Shown: in pieces, positions 1-7,508 of the stretch
Numbering within the stretch: the first letter of the stretch is position 1
How the letters are laid out: every line of letters begins with the position of its first letter
NCBI GenBank assembly: GCA_902786975.1
Contig: CADAES010000010.1
Coordinates: forward strand, 1 to 57,872
Length of the DNA: 57,872 nucleotides
Direction: 5' to 3'
From: an uncultured Ruminococcus sp.
Lineage (GTDB): Bacteria; Bacillota; Clostridia; Oscillospirales; Ruminococcaceae
Notes under the pieces: model-generated
Database searches by the model: none
What the model was told of the DNA's origin: nothing
What the model saw: the letters and a program-made list of their open reading frames with translations, nothing else
Program-made: the position numbers and the translations under genes

Positions 1-115
1 CGGACAGACAGCTGTTGCAACAGGCAAGTTCCCGATGTGGGTGTCGCAGGCTGATAAGTATGTCGATGACGGTATTCTGTTCGGCAGATACCGCAAAGGG
101 CAGGTAACAAAGTAA
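1..115 (+). CDS. C-terminal end of an unidentified protein (partial)
   Basis: The reading frame is open from base 2 to a TAA at 113-115 and gives the last 37 residues of a protein whose start lies outside the window. The tail is mixed polar and aromatic, has no transmembrane stretch, and ends in a basic segment (YRKGQVTK). I do not recognise the family. The downstream gene starts about 106 bases later, after a hairpin. Confidence 0.55.
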   Translation, partial: GQTAVATGKFPMWVSQADKYVDDGILFGRYRKGQVTK

Positions 116-148
116 GGAAAGTATTAAAGATAGTATTCATTCACCAAG

Positions 149-195
149 CAAGGCCCATAACACTTCACTTTAACGCCGAAGTGCTGTGGGTCTTG
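149..195 (+). terminator. Long hairpin between the first two genes
   Basis: Arms 149-166 and 178-195 pair over about 18 positions with a few G-U pairs and an 11-base loop. Only a weak T-run follows (TTTT at 201-204), so it may be an imperfect terminator of the upstream gene or a processed RNA structure. Confidence 0.5.
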
Positions 196-221
196 AAGGG
201 TTTTAAGGGAGTCGGAGAAAA

Positions 222-956
222 ATGACAACACAGAAAAACAGCAAACTCGCTCTGTTGCTGCCTTTTCGCTGCATAGTGTTTATACTTGTGTTTGTGATAG
301 GCGCAGTTATCGTTGATAAAAAAGTCAGCGATATAAGCAACTGGTGGTCAATAGTCGCCACCGCAGTAAACTTTGTCACGATAGCTGTTGTCCTGCTCGC
401 CGCAAAGCGCTCGGGCAAAGGCTTCAAGCAGTTCATGGGCTTGACAAAGGGCAAGAACACCCCGAAAAAGCTGATACTGCTGACACTTGGGTTTACGGCT
501 GTGGGATACGGCGGACTTAACCTTGCAGGGCTTGTCTGCTACGGCTCGCTGTTCCCGAAGGTGACGGTCGAGCACGTTGTTGCGCCGATACCGTTTGCGC
601 TTGCGCTGATAAACCTTGTTCTGCTGCCTGCAACTATCTCTTTTGCGGAGGACGGACTTTACCTTGGCTGCGGCGTGAACAGCTTTAAGAACAAGTATGC
701 GGCGGTAATAGTCCCGGCGTTTTTCTATGCGCTTCAGCACTGCTTTATCCCGACAATGTTCGATGCAAAGTATATGCTGTACAGATTCATCTCGTTCCTG
801 CCGCTGACGATCATCTTCTGCCTTTTTTATCACAAGAAAAAGAACCCGCTGCCGATAATGATAGCCCACGCCGTGCTCGATTACGCAACGGGTATGATGA
901 TACTTATCACATCGGCAAGTTCGGATATATACGACAAAATGTGCACTATGGTATAG
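222..956 (+). CDS. CPBP-family intramembrane protease-like protein, motif 1 altered
   Basis: This 244-residue protein is almost entirely membrane segments (about 8-30, 43-61, 83-106, 122-141, 160-178, 188-204, 212-232). The last 110 residues carry the CPBP (Rce1/Abi) layout: an acidic motif 1 at 143-144, His173 in motif 2 and His216 with Asp220 in motif 3. The usual EExxxR of motif 1 reads AEDGLYL here, so one Glu is an Asp and the Arg is absent. Family members are intramembrane glutamate proteases or bacteriocin-immunity-like proteins. Whether this one still cleaves is uncertain. A GGGAG site lies about 12 bases before the ATG. It heads a tight cluster with the next three genes. Confidence 0.72.
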   Translation: MTTQKNSKLALLLPFRCIVFILVFVIGAVIVDKKVSDISNWWSIVATAVNFVTIAVVLLAAKRSGKGFKQFMGLTKGKNTPKKLILLTLGFTAVGYGGLNLAGLVCYGSLFPKVTVEHVVAPIPFALALINLVLLPATISFAEDGLYLGCGVNSFKNKYAAVIVPAFFYALQHCFIPTMFDAKYMLYRFISFLPLTIIFCLFYHKKKNPLPIMIAHAVLDYATGMMILITSASSDIYDKMCTMV

Positions 957-979
957 TGAAAAGATATAAGGAGGAAAAA

Positions 980-1381
980 ATGAAAAGAGAACTCGGGATA
1001 GCAAGATGCGGCCTTGCCTGCTGTCTGTGCAGCGAGAATGTGCAGTGTAAGGGCTGCAAGCAGGACGGCTTTATGGATCTTGCGTGGTGCAAGGACGCAC
1101 AGTGGTGCGAGAACAGAAAATGCGTCATCGCCAAGGGGATCAACGGCTGCTATGAGTGCGAGCCAAAGGATTGCAAAAAGGGCTTGTACGCTGAAAAAAT
1201 AAAAGCCCGTGCGTTTGCCGAGTTTGCAAGAAGATACGGCATGACCGAGCTGCTCGACTGCCTTGAACGCAACGAAAAGGCGGGCATCGTCTATCACCGT
1301 GAGGGGATAATGGGCGACTACGACGAGTTCGACGACCTCGAAAAGCTCATCGACTATATCAGAACAGGGAAGAAACAGTGA
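980..1381 (+). CDS. DUF3795 cysteine-rich protein
   Basis: A 133-residue soluble protein with many cysteines in the first 70 residues, in spaced pairs (GLACCLC, CKGC, CENRKC, CYECEPKDC) typical of DUF3795, a small family presumed to bind metal or a cluster and of unknown function. I chose the ATG at 980 rather than the in-frame ATG at 941 because AAGGAGG sits 7 bases before it and 941 would overlap the preceding gene. It ends in a 4-base overlap (GTGA) with the next gene, so the two are probably co-translated. Pairing with an EFR1 protein suggests a redox link, by inference only. Confidence 0.8.
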   Translation: MKRELGIARCGLACCLCSENVQCKGCKQDGFMDLAWCKDAQWCENRKCVIAKGINGCYECEPKDCKKGLYAEKIKARAFAEFARRYGMTELLDCLERNEKAGIVYHREGIMGDYDEFDDLEKLIDYIRTGKKQ

Positions 1382-2169
1382 GCGTGACAGGTATATATTT
1401 CAGCGCAACGGGAAATTCAAGATATGCCCTTGAGGTGTTTTTGAAGGAGCTTGACCCGAGTGCCGAAGCGTTCCCGATAGAGGATAAAAATGCGCCGGAG
1501 CAGATAAAGCTGCACGACGAGATAGTTTTTGCCTACCCCGTGCAGTACAGCGCCGTGCCGAAGATAGTCAGAGACTTTATCCAAAAGACTGCCAACCTCT
1601 GGAACGGCAAAAAGGTCTTTGTCATCGCTACGATGGCAGCCTTCAGCGGCGACGGCTCGGGTGTGCTCGCACGGCTTTTGAAAAAACACGGTGCAGTCAT
1701 CACGGGCGGGCTGCATTTGCAGATGCCCGACAGTATCGCCGACGAAAAGGTGTTCAAGCGTCCGCTCGAAAAGAATACTGCGAACGTTGAAAAGTCGGTG
1801 CGCAAGGCGCAGAAAGCGGCTCGGGACATCAAAAACGGCCGTTATAAAAAGCAGGGCCTCGGTGTCATGCCACGGTTTCTGGGGTATATCTCGCAAAGGC
1901 TGTGGTTCGGGCACAGAACGATGAAATACTACTCAAAGGGGTTGAAGATAGATCCCGAAAAGTGCGTTGGCTGCGGAAAATGTGCAAGGCTCTGCCCGAC
2001 AGGGAATATCTCGGTGCAGGGCAAGACCGTGAGCAGCGCAAAGAAGTGTACTGTCTGCTACCGCTGCGTCAATAATTGTCCGATGAAAGCGATAACGCTG
2101 CTTGGCAGCGAGATAACGGAGCAGACAACGATAGAGAAATATATTTCTGCATCAGGAGAAAAACTATGA
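1378..2169 (+). CDS. EFR1-family flavodoxin-ferredoxin fusion
   Basis: A 263-residue protein starting at a GTG that overlaps the previous stop. The N-terminal 170 residues look like a flavodoxin fold (GIYFSATGNSRY is the FMN phosphate loop, YPVQYSAVPK follows). The C-terminal part holds two [4Fe-4S] ferredoxin motifs, CVGCGKCARLCP near residue 197 and CTVCYRCVNNCP near 223. This is the EFR1 arrangement, thought to shuttle electrons between flavin and iron-sulfur centres in anaerobes; partners are unknown. It has the family's usual length. It sits between a cysteine-rich DUF3795 protein and an acetyltransferase with overlapping start and stop codons. Confidence 0.85.
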   Translation: MSVTGIYFSATGNSRYALEVFLKELDPSAEAFPIEDKNAPEQIKLHDEIVFAYPVQYSAVPKIVRDFIQKTANLWNGKKVFVIATMAAFSGDGSGVLARLLKKHGAVITGGLHLQMPDSIADEKVFKRPLEKNTANVEKSVRKAQKAARDIKNGRYKKQGLGVMPRFLGYISQRLWFGHRTMKYYSKGLKIDPEKCVGCGKCARLCPTGNISVQGKTVSSAKKCTVCYRCVNNCPMKAITLLGSEITEQTTIEKYISASGEKL

Positions 2170-2621
2170 CCATCAATTACAGAAAAGCAGTTCCGGAAGA
2201 TGCGCAGATGCTGGTGAATATCTACAACGCTGCATATTACAGCGATCATTTGAGATACGGTGCGTGCCCGGGATATGGAAACACCAAGGAAACAATGGAG
2301 AAGTCAATAAAAGATTTCCCCAAATACGTTATACTGTGTGACAACGAGCCTGTCGGCTGCATTTCCTGTAAGCAGATCGAAGCCGGTGTATACGAGATCG
2401 GCAACTTGTGCATCGTTCCTGAACATCAGGGCAAAGGTATCGGGACACAGGCAGTTAAGTTTATAAAGACTAAATGTGAGGATTGGAACAAGATCACTCT
2501 GGTAACGCCTTTGTCCAAGACGGAAAATGTTAAGTTCTACACCGAAAAATGCGGATTTCGCATAGTATCCACCGAAAAAGACGGTAATGTTGAACTTGCC
2601 CGTTTTTTGTTGGAAAGGTAG
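2166..2621 (+). CDS. GNAT-family N-acetyltransferase
   Basis: A 151-residue acetyltransferase with the acetyl-CoA pyrophosphate loop VPEHQGKGIGTQAVKF (Q/RxxGxG/A type) and the late FYTEKCGFR strand of the GNAT fold. Its ATG overlaps the stop of the EFR1 gene (ATGA). An in-frame ATG at 2076 would lie deep inside that gene and is rejected. The substrate cannot be deduced. It is last in the 222-2621 operon and is followed by a strong hairpin terminator. Confidence 0.82.
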   Translation: MTINYRKAVPEDAQMLVNIYNAAYYSDHLRYGACPGYGNTKETMEKSIKDFPKYVILCDNEPVGCISCKQIEAGVYEIGNLCIVPEHQGKGIGTQAVKFIKTKCEDWNKITLVTPLSKTENVKFYTEKCGFRIVSTEKDGNVELARFLLER

Positions 2622-2637
2622 ATACTGATCTGATGAT

Positions 2638-2677
2638 AAAAGCCCGAAAGCAGGAAATAGTCTGCTCTCGGGCTTTT
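2638..2677. terminator. Bidirectional terminator between convergent genes
   Basis: A stem of about 13 pairs (AGCCCGAAAGCAG with CTGCTCTCGGGCT) is flanked by AAAA and TTTT, so it can end both the plus-strand GNAT operon and the minus-strand GH3 gene. Confidence 0.85.
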
Positions 2678-2686
2678 GCTTTGTGT

Positions 2687-5413
2687 TTATAAGTCGCCTG
2701 TGCGTTTGAATTTAATACTTATCAGGTCAAGTCCTGCAAGTCTGAAATGCAGTCTGATGACCGAGAAACGTGAGAAGAAATACGCTTGTTCGATAGTGTG
2801 GCTGACAGGCTTTCCGCCGGTCCCGTTCCAGGTGAACGTGCCAAGCGCTGTGCTCATACTGAATATAGTCACAGGCATCTGTGCCAGCTCGCCGGCGTCA
2901 GAGCTTGCCGTCAGCGTGATGCTGTAAGCGCCCTCTTTCGCCCTTTCGACAGTAAAGCTGTAATCCATATTGCTTTGTACCTTTACATCGGAAAGGTCTA
3001 TCTCCAGCTCGTCGTCAATAAAGTATACCTTGCTCGCAGCCTCCGTGTCGATAGCCTCCTCGGGCTTGTTGAGAACCTCGACTTCTTCGTCCTCGCCCAG
3101 CATGCGCTTCATTGCGTGGCTGTCAAGCAGGAATGAAAGAACGTTGCCTGCACTTCTCTGAAGCTCGCCCCTTGTGAGCCTGCCGTCCTCCAGCGCCTTC
3201 AAAACGTTGTCTGTGTGGTTCTCGCCGTCTGCGCAGACCATGTAAACATCGTTCTGCGCTCTGACCATAGACGCAAGATCGTTCTTGTCAGGCTCCTTGC
3301 CACGTTCGTTGATGTTTGCCCACCAGTCGGTCATCACGAAGCCGTCAAAGCCCCATTCGTCACGCAGTATCACCGTGTTGAGGTCAAAGCTGCCTGCCGT
3401 CCACAGGTCGTTCACCTTGCCGTATGTGGTCATCACCGAACGGCACTTTCCGTCCCGCACAGCCATTTCAAAGCCACGCAGATATATCTCACGCAGCGCT
3501 CTTTCGGAAACCGCAGCGTCGAGAAAATGCCTGTTGGTCTCCTGGTTGTTGCCGCAGAAATGCTTTATCGTTCCCTCAACGCCCTGGCTGTGCAAGCCTT
3601 CGAGCTCGGCGCACGCCATGCTTCCCGTGAGGAACGGGTCCTCCGAGAAATACTCAAAGTTCCTGCCGTTGAGTGGGTGACGGTGTATATTCATTCCAGG
3701 TCCGAGCAGACAGTCTACCTTGTTGGCTCTCATTTCAAGACCGAGAAAGCTGAAAAGTTCTGTGATAAGCTGCTTGTTGAAGGTCGATGCGATAAGCGTC
3801 CCGTTTGGCAGGCTGAAAGCCTTTGTACCAATGTCCAGCCTCATTCCCGACGGACCGTCCGAGCAGCAGCCGCACGGTACGCCAAGCTCTGCGAGCCTTT
3901 TTGAAACACCGCCGAAAGCAGCAGCCGTTCCCGGAGTTACCTTCGGAGAGCACATTCCCTCGCCCCTCACAAGACAGTTGAGGTCGGCGTCGGTAAGCTG
4001 AGCGATAAAATCATCAAGAGGCTTTTTCCCCTTTGCGACGTCGCCGAGAGTTATCCCCTTGTCGCCCGTGAATGCTGTCTCCTTTGGCAGCGAGCTTGCT
4101 CTGCGCTTTTGCTCATCGACCTGAGATACAACCGCCGGTCTGAGGACAGCCTTGCCGCCGTCGTTTACTATGCGGTCGAACTCCTCCGTCGGAGCAAGTG
4201 CCTGGGTGAGCTGTTCAACGACCTTTGACTGAGTGAGGTCAAAGCAGCATATCTCTGTGCAGCGCCGCACATCGCTGCCCGCAAAGAACCTGTAAATACC
4301 GCTTTCCATTATCCAGGCGCAGGCGTGACCGGTCACACCGCTGTCATCGTACGAAGCGATAGTTTTTTCCTCGATTGTTATCGTAAGCTCCTGCTGCTCT
4401 CCCGGTGCAAGAAGCTTTGTCTTTTCAAATCCGCAGAGTATCTTTGAAGCCTTGCCGAGCTTGCCCTGAGGAGCCTCGCAGTAGACCTGAACTACCTCTT
4501 TGCCGGATACCTTGCCGATGTTTTTGACTGCTGCCGTGACGGTTATCTTCTCTCCGTCATAGCTTCCGCTTGCGGATATCTCAAAGTCGGTGTAGGAAAG
4601 ACCGAATCCGAACGGATACCTTACGCTGCTTCTTGCAAACGTTTCAAACCAGCGGTATCCGACATAGATATCCTCCGAATAATAGTTGCGGTCACGGTCA
4701 TAAAAGTATTTGTCCGAAGGGTAGTCCTTGATGCTGTAGGCTACCGTGTCGGGAAGCTTTCCGCATGGAGAGACCTCGCCCAGAAGCACCCTCGCAGTAC
4801 CTGTTCCGCCGGTCATTCCGCCCTGCCAGATGTACATAACGGCTTCTGGCTCGAACTCGTCAACAAAGCTCATATCAATAATGTTTCCGACGTTGAGCAG
4901 AACTATCATTCTTTTGAAGCTCCGTCTGACGACCGCAAGCAGCTCGTGCTCGGCATCGGTAAGACGGTAAGAGCCTGCGGAGTCACTGTTGTCCTGCTCC
5001 TCGCCCGCCGTTCTTCCGATAACGACAACTGCCGCATCGGAGGTCTGCGCCGCCTCTTGCGCAAGCTCGTCCGTCACAGGCATCTCCAGCTGACACCACG
5101 GCTCACCGCCCCAGCCCTTGCCGTAATCGTGAGGATTTTCGGCGAGCCAGTCACGGTAGGTCTGCAAAAGCTCCCCGTTGAGCTTTGCGCCCGCCTCCAG
5201 CAATCCGTCGGTGATGTTCGTCACCTTTTCGACGTTCACCATTCCGCCCGAGCCTGTTCCGCTTTTATAGTAGTCCAGCTGCGTCCTTCCGAATACAGCT
5301 GTTTCGGTATTTTTATCAAGCGGCAGTCCGCCCTGATTGCGAACGAGGACAGATCCCTCGGCATTCACCTGAGCCGCTGTTTCAAGGTATTCGTTCCAGT
5401 CGAGTTTTGCCAT
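2687..5413 (-). CDS. Circularly permuted GH3 beta-glucosidase
   Basis: A 908-residue glycoside hydrolase of family 3 with domains in inverted order. The alpha/beta sandwich domain comes first (about 15-275) and holds the acid/base region RTAGEEQD at 134-141. A fibronectin-III-like domain follows (about 275-390). The TIM-barrel domain is last (about 465-800), with LNGRNFEYFSEDP, TIKHFCGNNQE and the nucleophile Asp696 in FVMTDWW. Residues 815-908 form an extra beta-rich C-terminal domain. The same permutation is known from beta-glucosidases of Ruminococcus albus and Butyrivibrio. No signal peptide is seen, so it probably cleaves imported oligosaccharides in the cytoplasm. The start has AAGGGG about 8 bases upstream and lies 46 bases after the YoaP-like gene, so the two may be co-transcribed. 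Confidence 0.93.
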   Translation of the reverse strand: MAKLDWNEYLETAAQVNAEGSVLVRNQGGLPLDKNTETAVFGRTQLDYYKSGTGSGGMVNVEKVTNITDGLLEAGAKLNGELLQTYRDWLAENPHDYGKGWGGEPWCQLEMPVTDELAQEAAQTSDAAVVVIGRTAGEEQDNSDSAGSYRLTDAEHELLAVVRRSFKRMIVLLNVGNIIDMSFVDEFEPEAVMYIWQGGMTGGTGTARVLLGEVSPCGKLPDTVAYSIKDYPSDKYFYDRDRNYYSEDIYVGYRWFETFARSSVRYPFGFGLSYTDFEISASGSYDGEKITVTAAVKNIGKVSGKEVVQVYCEAPQGKLGKASKILCGFEKTKLLAPGEQQELTITIEEKTIASYDDSGVTGHACAWIMESGIYRFFAGSDVRRCTEICCFDLTQSKVVEQLTQALAPTEEFDRIVNDGGKAVLRPAVVSQVDEQKRRASSLPKETAFTGDKGITLGDVAKGKKPLDDFIAQLTDADLNCLVRGEGMCSPKVTPGTAAAFGGVSKRLAELGVPCGCCSDGPSGMRLDIGTKAFSLPNGTLIASTFNKQLITELFSFLGLEMRANKVDCLLGPGMNIHRHPLNGRNFEYFSEDPFLTGSMACAELEGLHSQGVEGTIKHFCGNNQETNRHFLDAAVSERALREIYLRGFEMAVRDGKCRSVMTTYGKVNDLWTAGSFDLNTVILRDEWGFDGFVMTDWWANINERGKEPDKNDLASMVRAQNDVYMVCADGENHTDNVLKALEDGRLTRGELQRSAGNVLSFLLDSHAMKRMLGEDEEVEVLNKPEEAIDTEAASKVYFIDDELEIDLSDVKVQSNMDYSFTVERAKEGAYSITLTASSDAGELAQMPVTIFSMSTALGTFTWNGTGGKPVSHTIEQAYFFSRFSVIRLHFRLAGLDLISIKFKRTGDL

Positions 5414-5459
5414 ATCAGCACCCCTTTTTAAGTAAGTTAAAAGCTCTGAAATACGATCG

Positions 5460-6206
5460 TCAGCGGGAAATAAGCTTTAAGAACCGCTTGTCGTTCATTT
5501 GTTCGTTCGTAAGAAAGCTGCCGTCAAAGAACAGCGCATAGTTAGTAACAGGTGTCGGCGCATTCTGCGCATCTTTCTTTGTCTGAAGATGTATCGCCTT
5601 AAAAGCCACACCCTGCTGCTTTGCAGTCTGTTCAACTATCGGCACATACTTTGCGTTGAAAGGACATTGGCTCGTGTAGTAAAGCACATATCCCTTTGCG
5701 TCTGTGTGCGGTGTCCGGGCACAGGGCTTGAACTGCGGCTTTGGAGCATCTTTTTCAAAAGGCAGATACCACAGCTGAATGCCGCATTCCGATTCGTCGC
5801 ACACCTCAAACCCCTTGTGCCTGAGGAATTTCGGGTCGGCAAGAAACGGCTTCTTCTTTTCGCTTGAAAGGATACATAAGCCCTTTTTGCCTTTTGCCTT
5901 GCTGTCGGCGATGCACTCACCGAGCAGGTCGTTTGAGTAGCCGTGACCTTTCAGAGAGCCCGATACCCAAAGGCAGTCTATGTACATATATCCGTCAGCC
6001 TCTATCGGTATCCATGCGTTTTCCGCAGGGATATATTCGATAAAGCACTTTCCCCGTTCAACGCTTTTCAGAAATACGAGCCCGTCGTCAAAGCGTTCGG
6101 ACAGCCAGGCTTTTTTTGAAGCGACCTGAACGTCGTTGTTGTTTGAGATAGCACAGCAGATGTGCTCGCTTTGAATGTTGTCCTTTGTGACACGGATATA
6201 GTCCAT
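5460..6206 (-). CDS. GNAT acetyltransferase with YoaP-like C-terminal domain
   Basis: A 248-residue two-domain protein. Residues 1-130 form a GNAT acetyltransferase in which LWVSGSLKGHGYSNDLL occupies the acetyl-CoA loop. The C-terminal half, with GYVLYYTSQCPFNAKYV, resembles the thioredoxin-like domain of Bacillus YoaP. The ATG at 6206 is preceded by AGGGGG and lies downstream of a promoter at 6241-6269. A longer in-frame start at 6269 would fall on the -35 box. The substrate is unknown. It precedes the GH3 gene by 46 bases. Confidence 0.82.
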   Translation of the reverse strand: MDYIRVTKDNIQSEHICCAISNNNDVQVASKKAWLSERFDDGLVFLKSVERGKCFIEYIPAENAWIPIEADGYMYIDCLWVSGSLKGHGYSNDLLGECIADSKAKGKKGLCILSSEKKKPFLADPKFLRHKGFEVCDESECGIQLWYLPFEKDAPKPQFKPCARTPHTDAKGYVLYYTSQCPFNAKYVPIVEQTAKQQGVAFKAIHLQTKKDAQNAPTPVTNYALFFDGSFLTNEQMNDKRFLKLISR

Positions 6207-6240
6207 AGCTTTCCCCCCTGCATCGCTGCTTATTGTATCT

Positions 6241-6269
6241 ATTATACCGAATTTTCCGCCCGATTGCAA
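6241..6269 (-). promoter_or_regulatory. Sigma-A-type promoter for the YoaP-like gene
   Basis: On the minus strand TTGCAA (6269-6264), a 17-base spacer and TATAAT (6246-6241) precede the gene by about 35 bases. Confidence 0.75.
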
Positions 6270-6321
6270 TAGGATTTTTGTATAACATAATTAATTATTT
6301 AATATCTGCTTCGGTATATAA

Positions 6322-6366
6322 AAATAGCCTGCATTTTCTTTTTTTCAAAGCTGGTGCAGGCTATTT
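6322..6366 (-). terminator. Terminator overlapping the XRE gene's stop codon
   Basis: Twelve-base arms AAATAGCCTGCA (6322-6333) and its complement (6355-6366) flank a 21-base loop. On the minus strand a T-rich run follows. The stop codon of the regulator is inside the stem. Confidence 0.72.
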
Positions 6367-6579
6367 CAGTGTTCTTTTTTCATCGGTCAGCTCGGTGATG
6401 TAATCAAGGCTGACGTTGTAATGCTTTGCGAGGATTATTGCCTTGAAAAGCGGTATCTCACGGATACCCTTTTCGTATTCGCTGTAAACCTGCTGGGTGG
6501 TCTGTATCAGCTCAGCGACCTGACGCTGTGTGAGGTCGCTGTCCTCACGTAAGTCACGCAGACGTTTATAGTAATACAC
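6361..6579 (-). CDS. Small XRE-family HTH regulator
   Basis: A 72-residue single-domain DNA-binding protein. The helix-turn-helix spans about residues 5-60 (LREDSDLTQRQVAEL, QQVYSEYEKGIREIP), the standard Cro/C1-type fold, with no sensor domain. It is divergent from the zinc-ribbon membrane gene at 6711. The shared intergenic region has two palindromes over that gene's promoter, so it probably regulates both itself and its neighbour. Confidence 0.88.
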   Translation of the reverse strand: MYYYKRLRDLREDSDLTQRQVAELIQTTQQVYSEYEKGIREIPLFKAIILAKHYNVSLDYITELTDEKRTLK

Positions 6580-6646
6580 TTTCCTCGCCTCCCTTGTATA
6601 GTCTGCTTTCTTTCAGAGAAATTATAACATATTTACAAAAAAGCTA

Positions 6647-6697
6647 TTGACTTTACATTAAAATTCATGTAAAATATAGATACATTAAATTTCGTGT
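6647..6697 (+). promoter_or_regulatory. Promoter with embedded palindromic operators
   Basis: TTGACT (6647-6652), 17 bases, TAAAAT (6670-6675). The spacer holds the palindrome TTACAT-N8-ATGTAA (6653-6672). A second, weaker one, ACA-N10-TGT (6682-6697), lies around the transcription start. Both are AT-rich and fit repression by the divergent XRE protein, which is an inference from position. Confidence 0.7.
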
Positions 6698-6710
6698 AGG
6701 AGGCTCGGAT

Positions 6711-7337
6711 ATGTATTGCAAGGACTGCGGCAATGAATTGAACGATAATGCAAAGTTCTGTTCAAGGTGCGGCTCACAGGTGGAAAGTGCGGGCGGAAAG
6801 CCGATAAAGAACACAGTGGCAGGCGGAATATATGTTGGCGGAGTTTCATTAAGCAGGAATGTTATAATGATAATGCTGATGATAGTGAATTTAGTAGGCA
6901 TTTTTTCGCCGTTTTATTCAATGCTGGAACAGGATAGGAAAGGGAAAACTTATTCATTTATGGGACTGAAAGACTATCTCCGTATGGGTGATCATTACCG
7001 AGATGAAACATTCAACGCTGTGTATACATCTGTCATAATCATTATGTGTATAAATGCAGCGCTGTTGGTCGTATCCATTATTCAACTGATAAACGGGAAG
7101 AACTGGAGCACAACTGGGTATAGGAAAATAACGAAAACTCTTTTGTTCGTAAGTCTTATCAATTTTGTGGCAATAGTTGTAATGGCAATTGAAGAGGTCG
7201 GTTTTTCCCATGCGTATTTTGCACCAGGCTACAAATTAGGACCGAATGTTTGGTATTTCCTTGTTGGTGGATTGATACTGGCTGCGCTGTTTGCAGAAAT
7301 AGGTGTACGAAACGCATTGAAAAAACAAGAGCAATAA
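6711..7337 (+). CDS. Zinc-ribbon membrane protein
   Basis: A 208-residue protein beginning with a short zinc ribbon (CKDCGNELNDNAKFCSRCG, residues 3-21) followed by a polar linker and four hydrophobic segments (about 48-70, 106-128, 143-162, 182-198), ending in a basic tail. Such zinc_ribbon_2 proteins in Firmicutes are common and uncharacterised. GGAGG lies 8 bases before the ATG. It is divergent from, and probably regulated by, the small XRE protein. Base composition is more AT-rich than neighbouring genes. Confidence 0.78.
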   Translation: MYCKDCGNELNDNAKFCSRCGSQVESAGGKPIKNTVAGGIYVGGVSLSRNVIMIMLMIVNLVGIFSPFYSMLEQDRKGKTYSFMGLKDYLRMGDHYRDETFNAVYTSVIIIMCINAALLVVSIIQLINGKNWSTTGYRKITKTLLFVSLINFVAIVVMAIEEVGFSHAYFAPGYKLGPNVWYFLVGGLILAALFAEIGVRNALKKQEQ

Positions 7338-7345
7338 TAATACTC

Positions 7346-7378
7346 CCCGGCAGATAAAAACTGTCGGGTATTCTTTTT
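7346..7378 (+). terminator. Terminator after the zinc-ribbon gene
   Basis: CCCGGCAG (7346-7353) pairs with CTGTCGGG (7361-7368) with one G-U pair, then TATTCTTTTT. Confidence 0.75.
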
Positions 7379-7397
7379 GCCCGAAAAGGTCTTGGTT

Positions 7398-7427
7398 TTG
7401 ACAAAAATATCGATATTCTGATATAAT
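7398..7427 (+). promoter_or_regulatory. Promoter of the MATE gene
   Basis: Perfect TTGACA (7398-7403) and TATAAT (7422-7427) boxes with an 18-base spacer, 82 bases before the start codon. Confidence 0.8.
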
Positions 7428-7508
7428 TTTATATTATAAAATGGTACTATCAAAACATACAGAGAAAAAGAACAAAAGAACAAAAAATAAAGAAAGGGGA
7501 GGGTCGTA

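Noticed and set aside
348-1004. Minus-strand open frame opposite the CPBP gene
   Set aside because: Antisense to a well-supported membrane protein; low-quality protein composition and no start signal.
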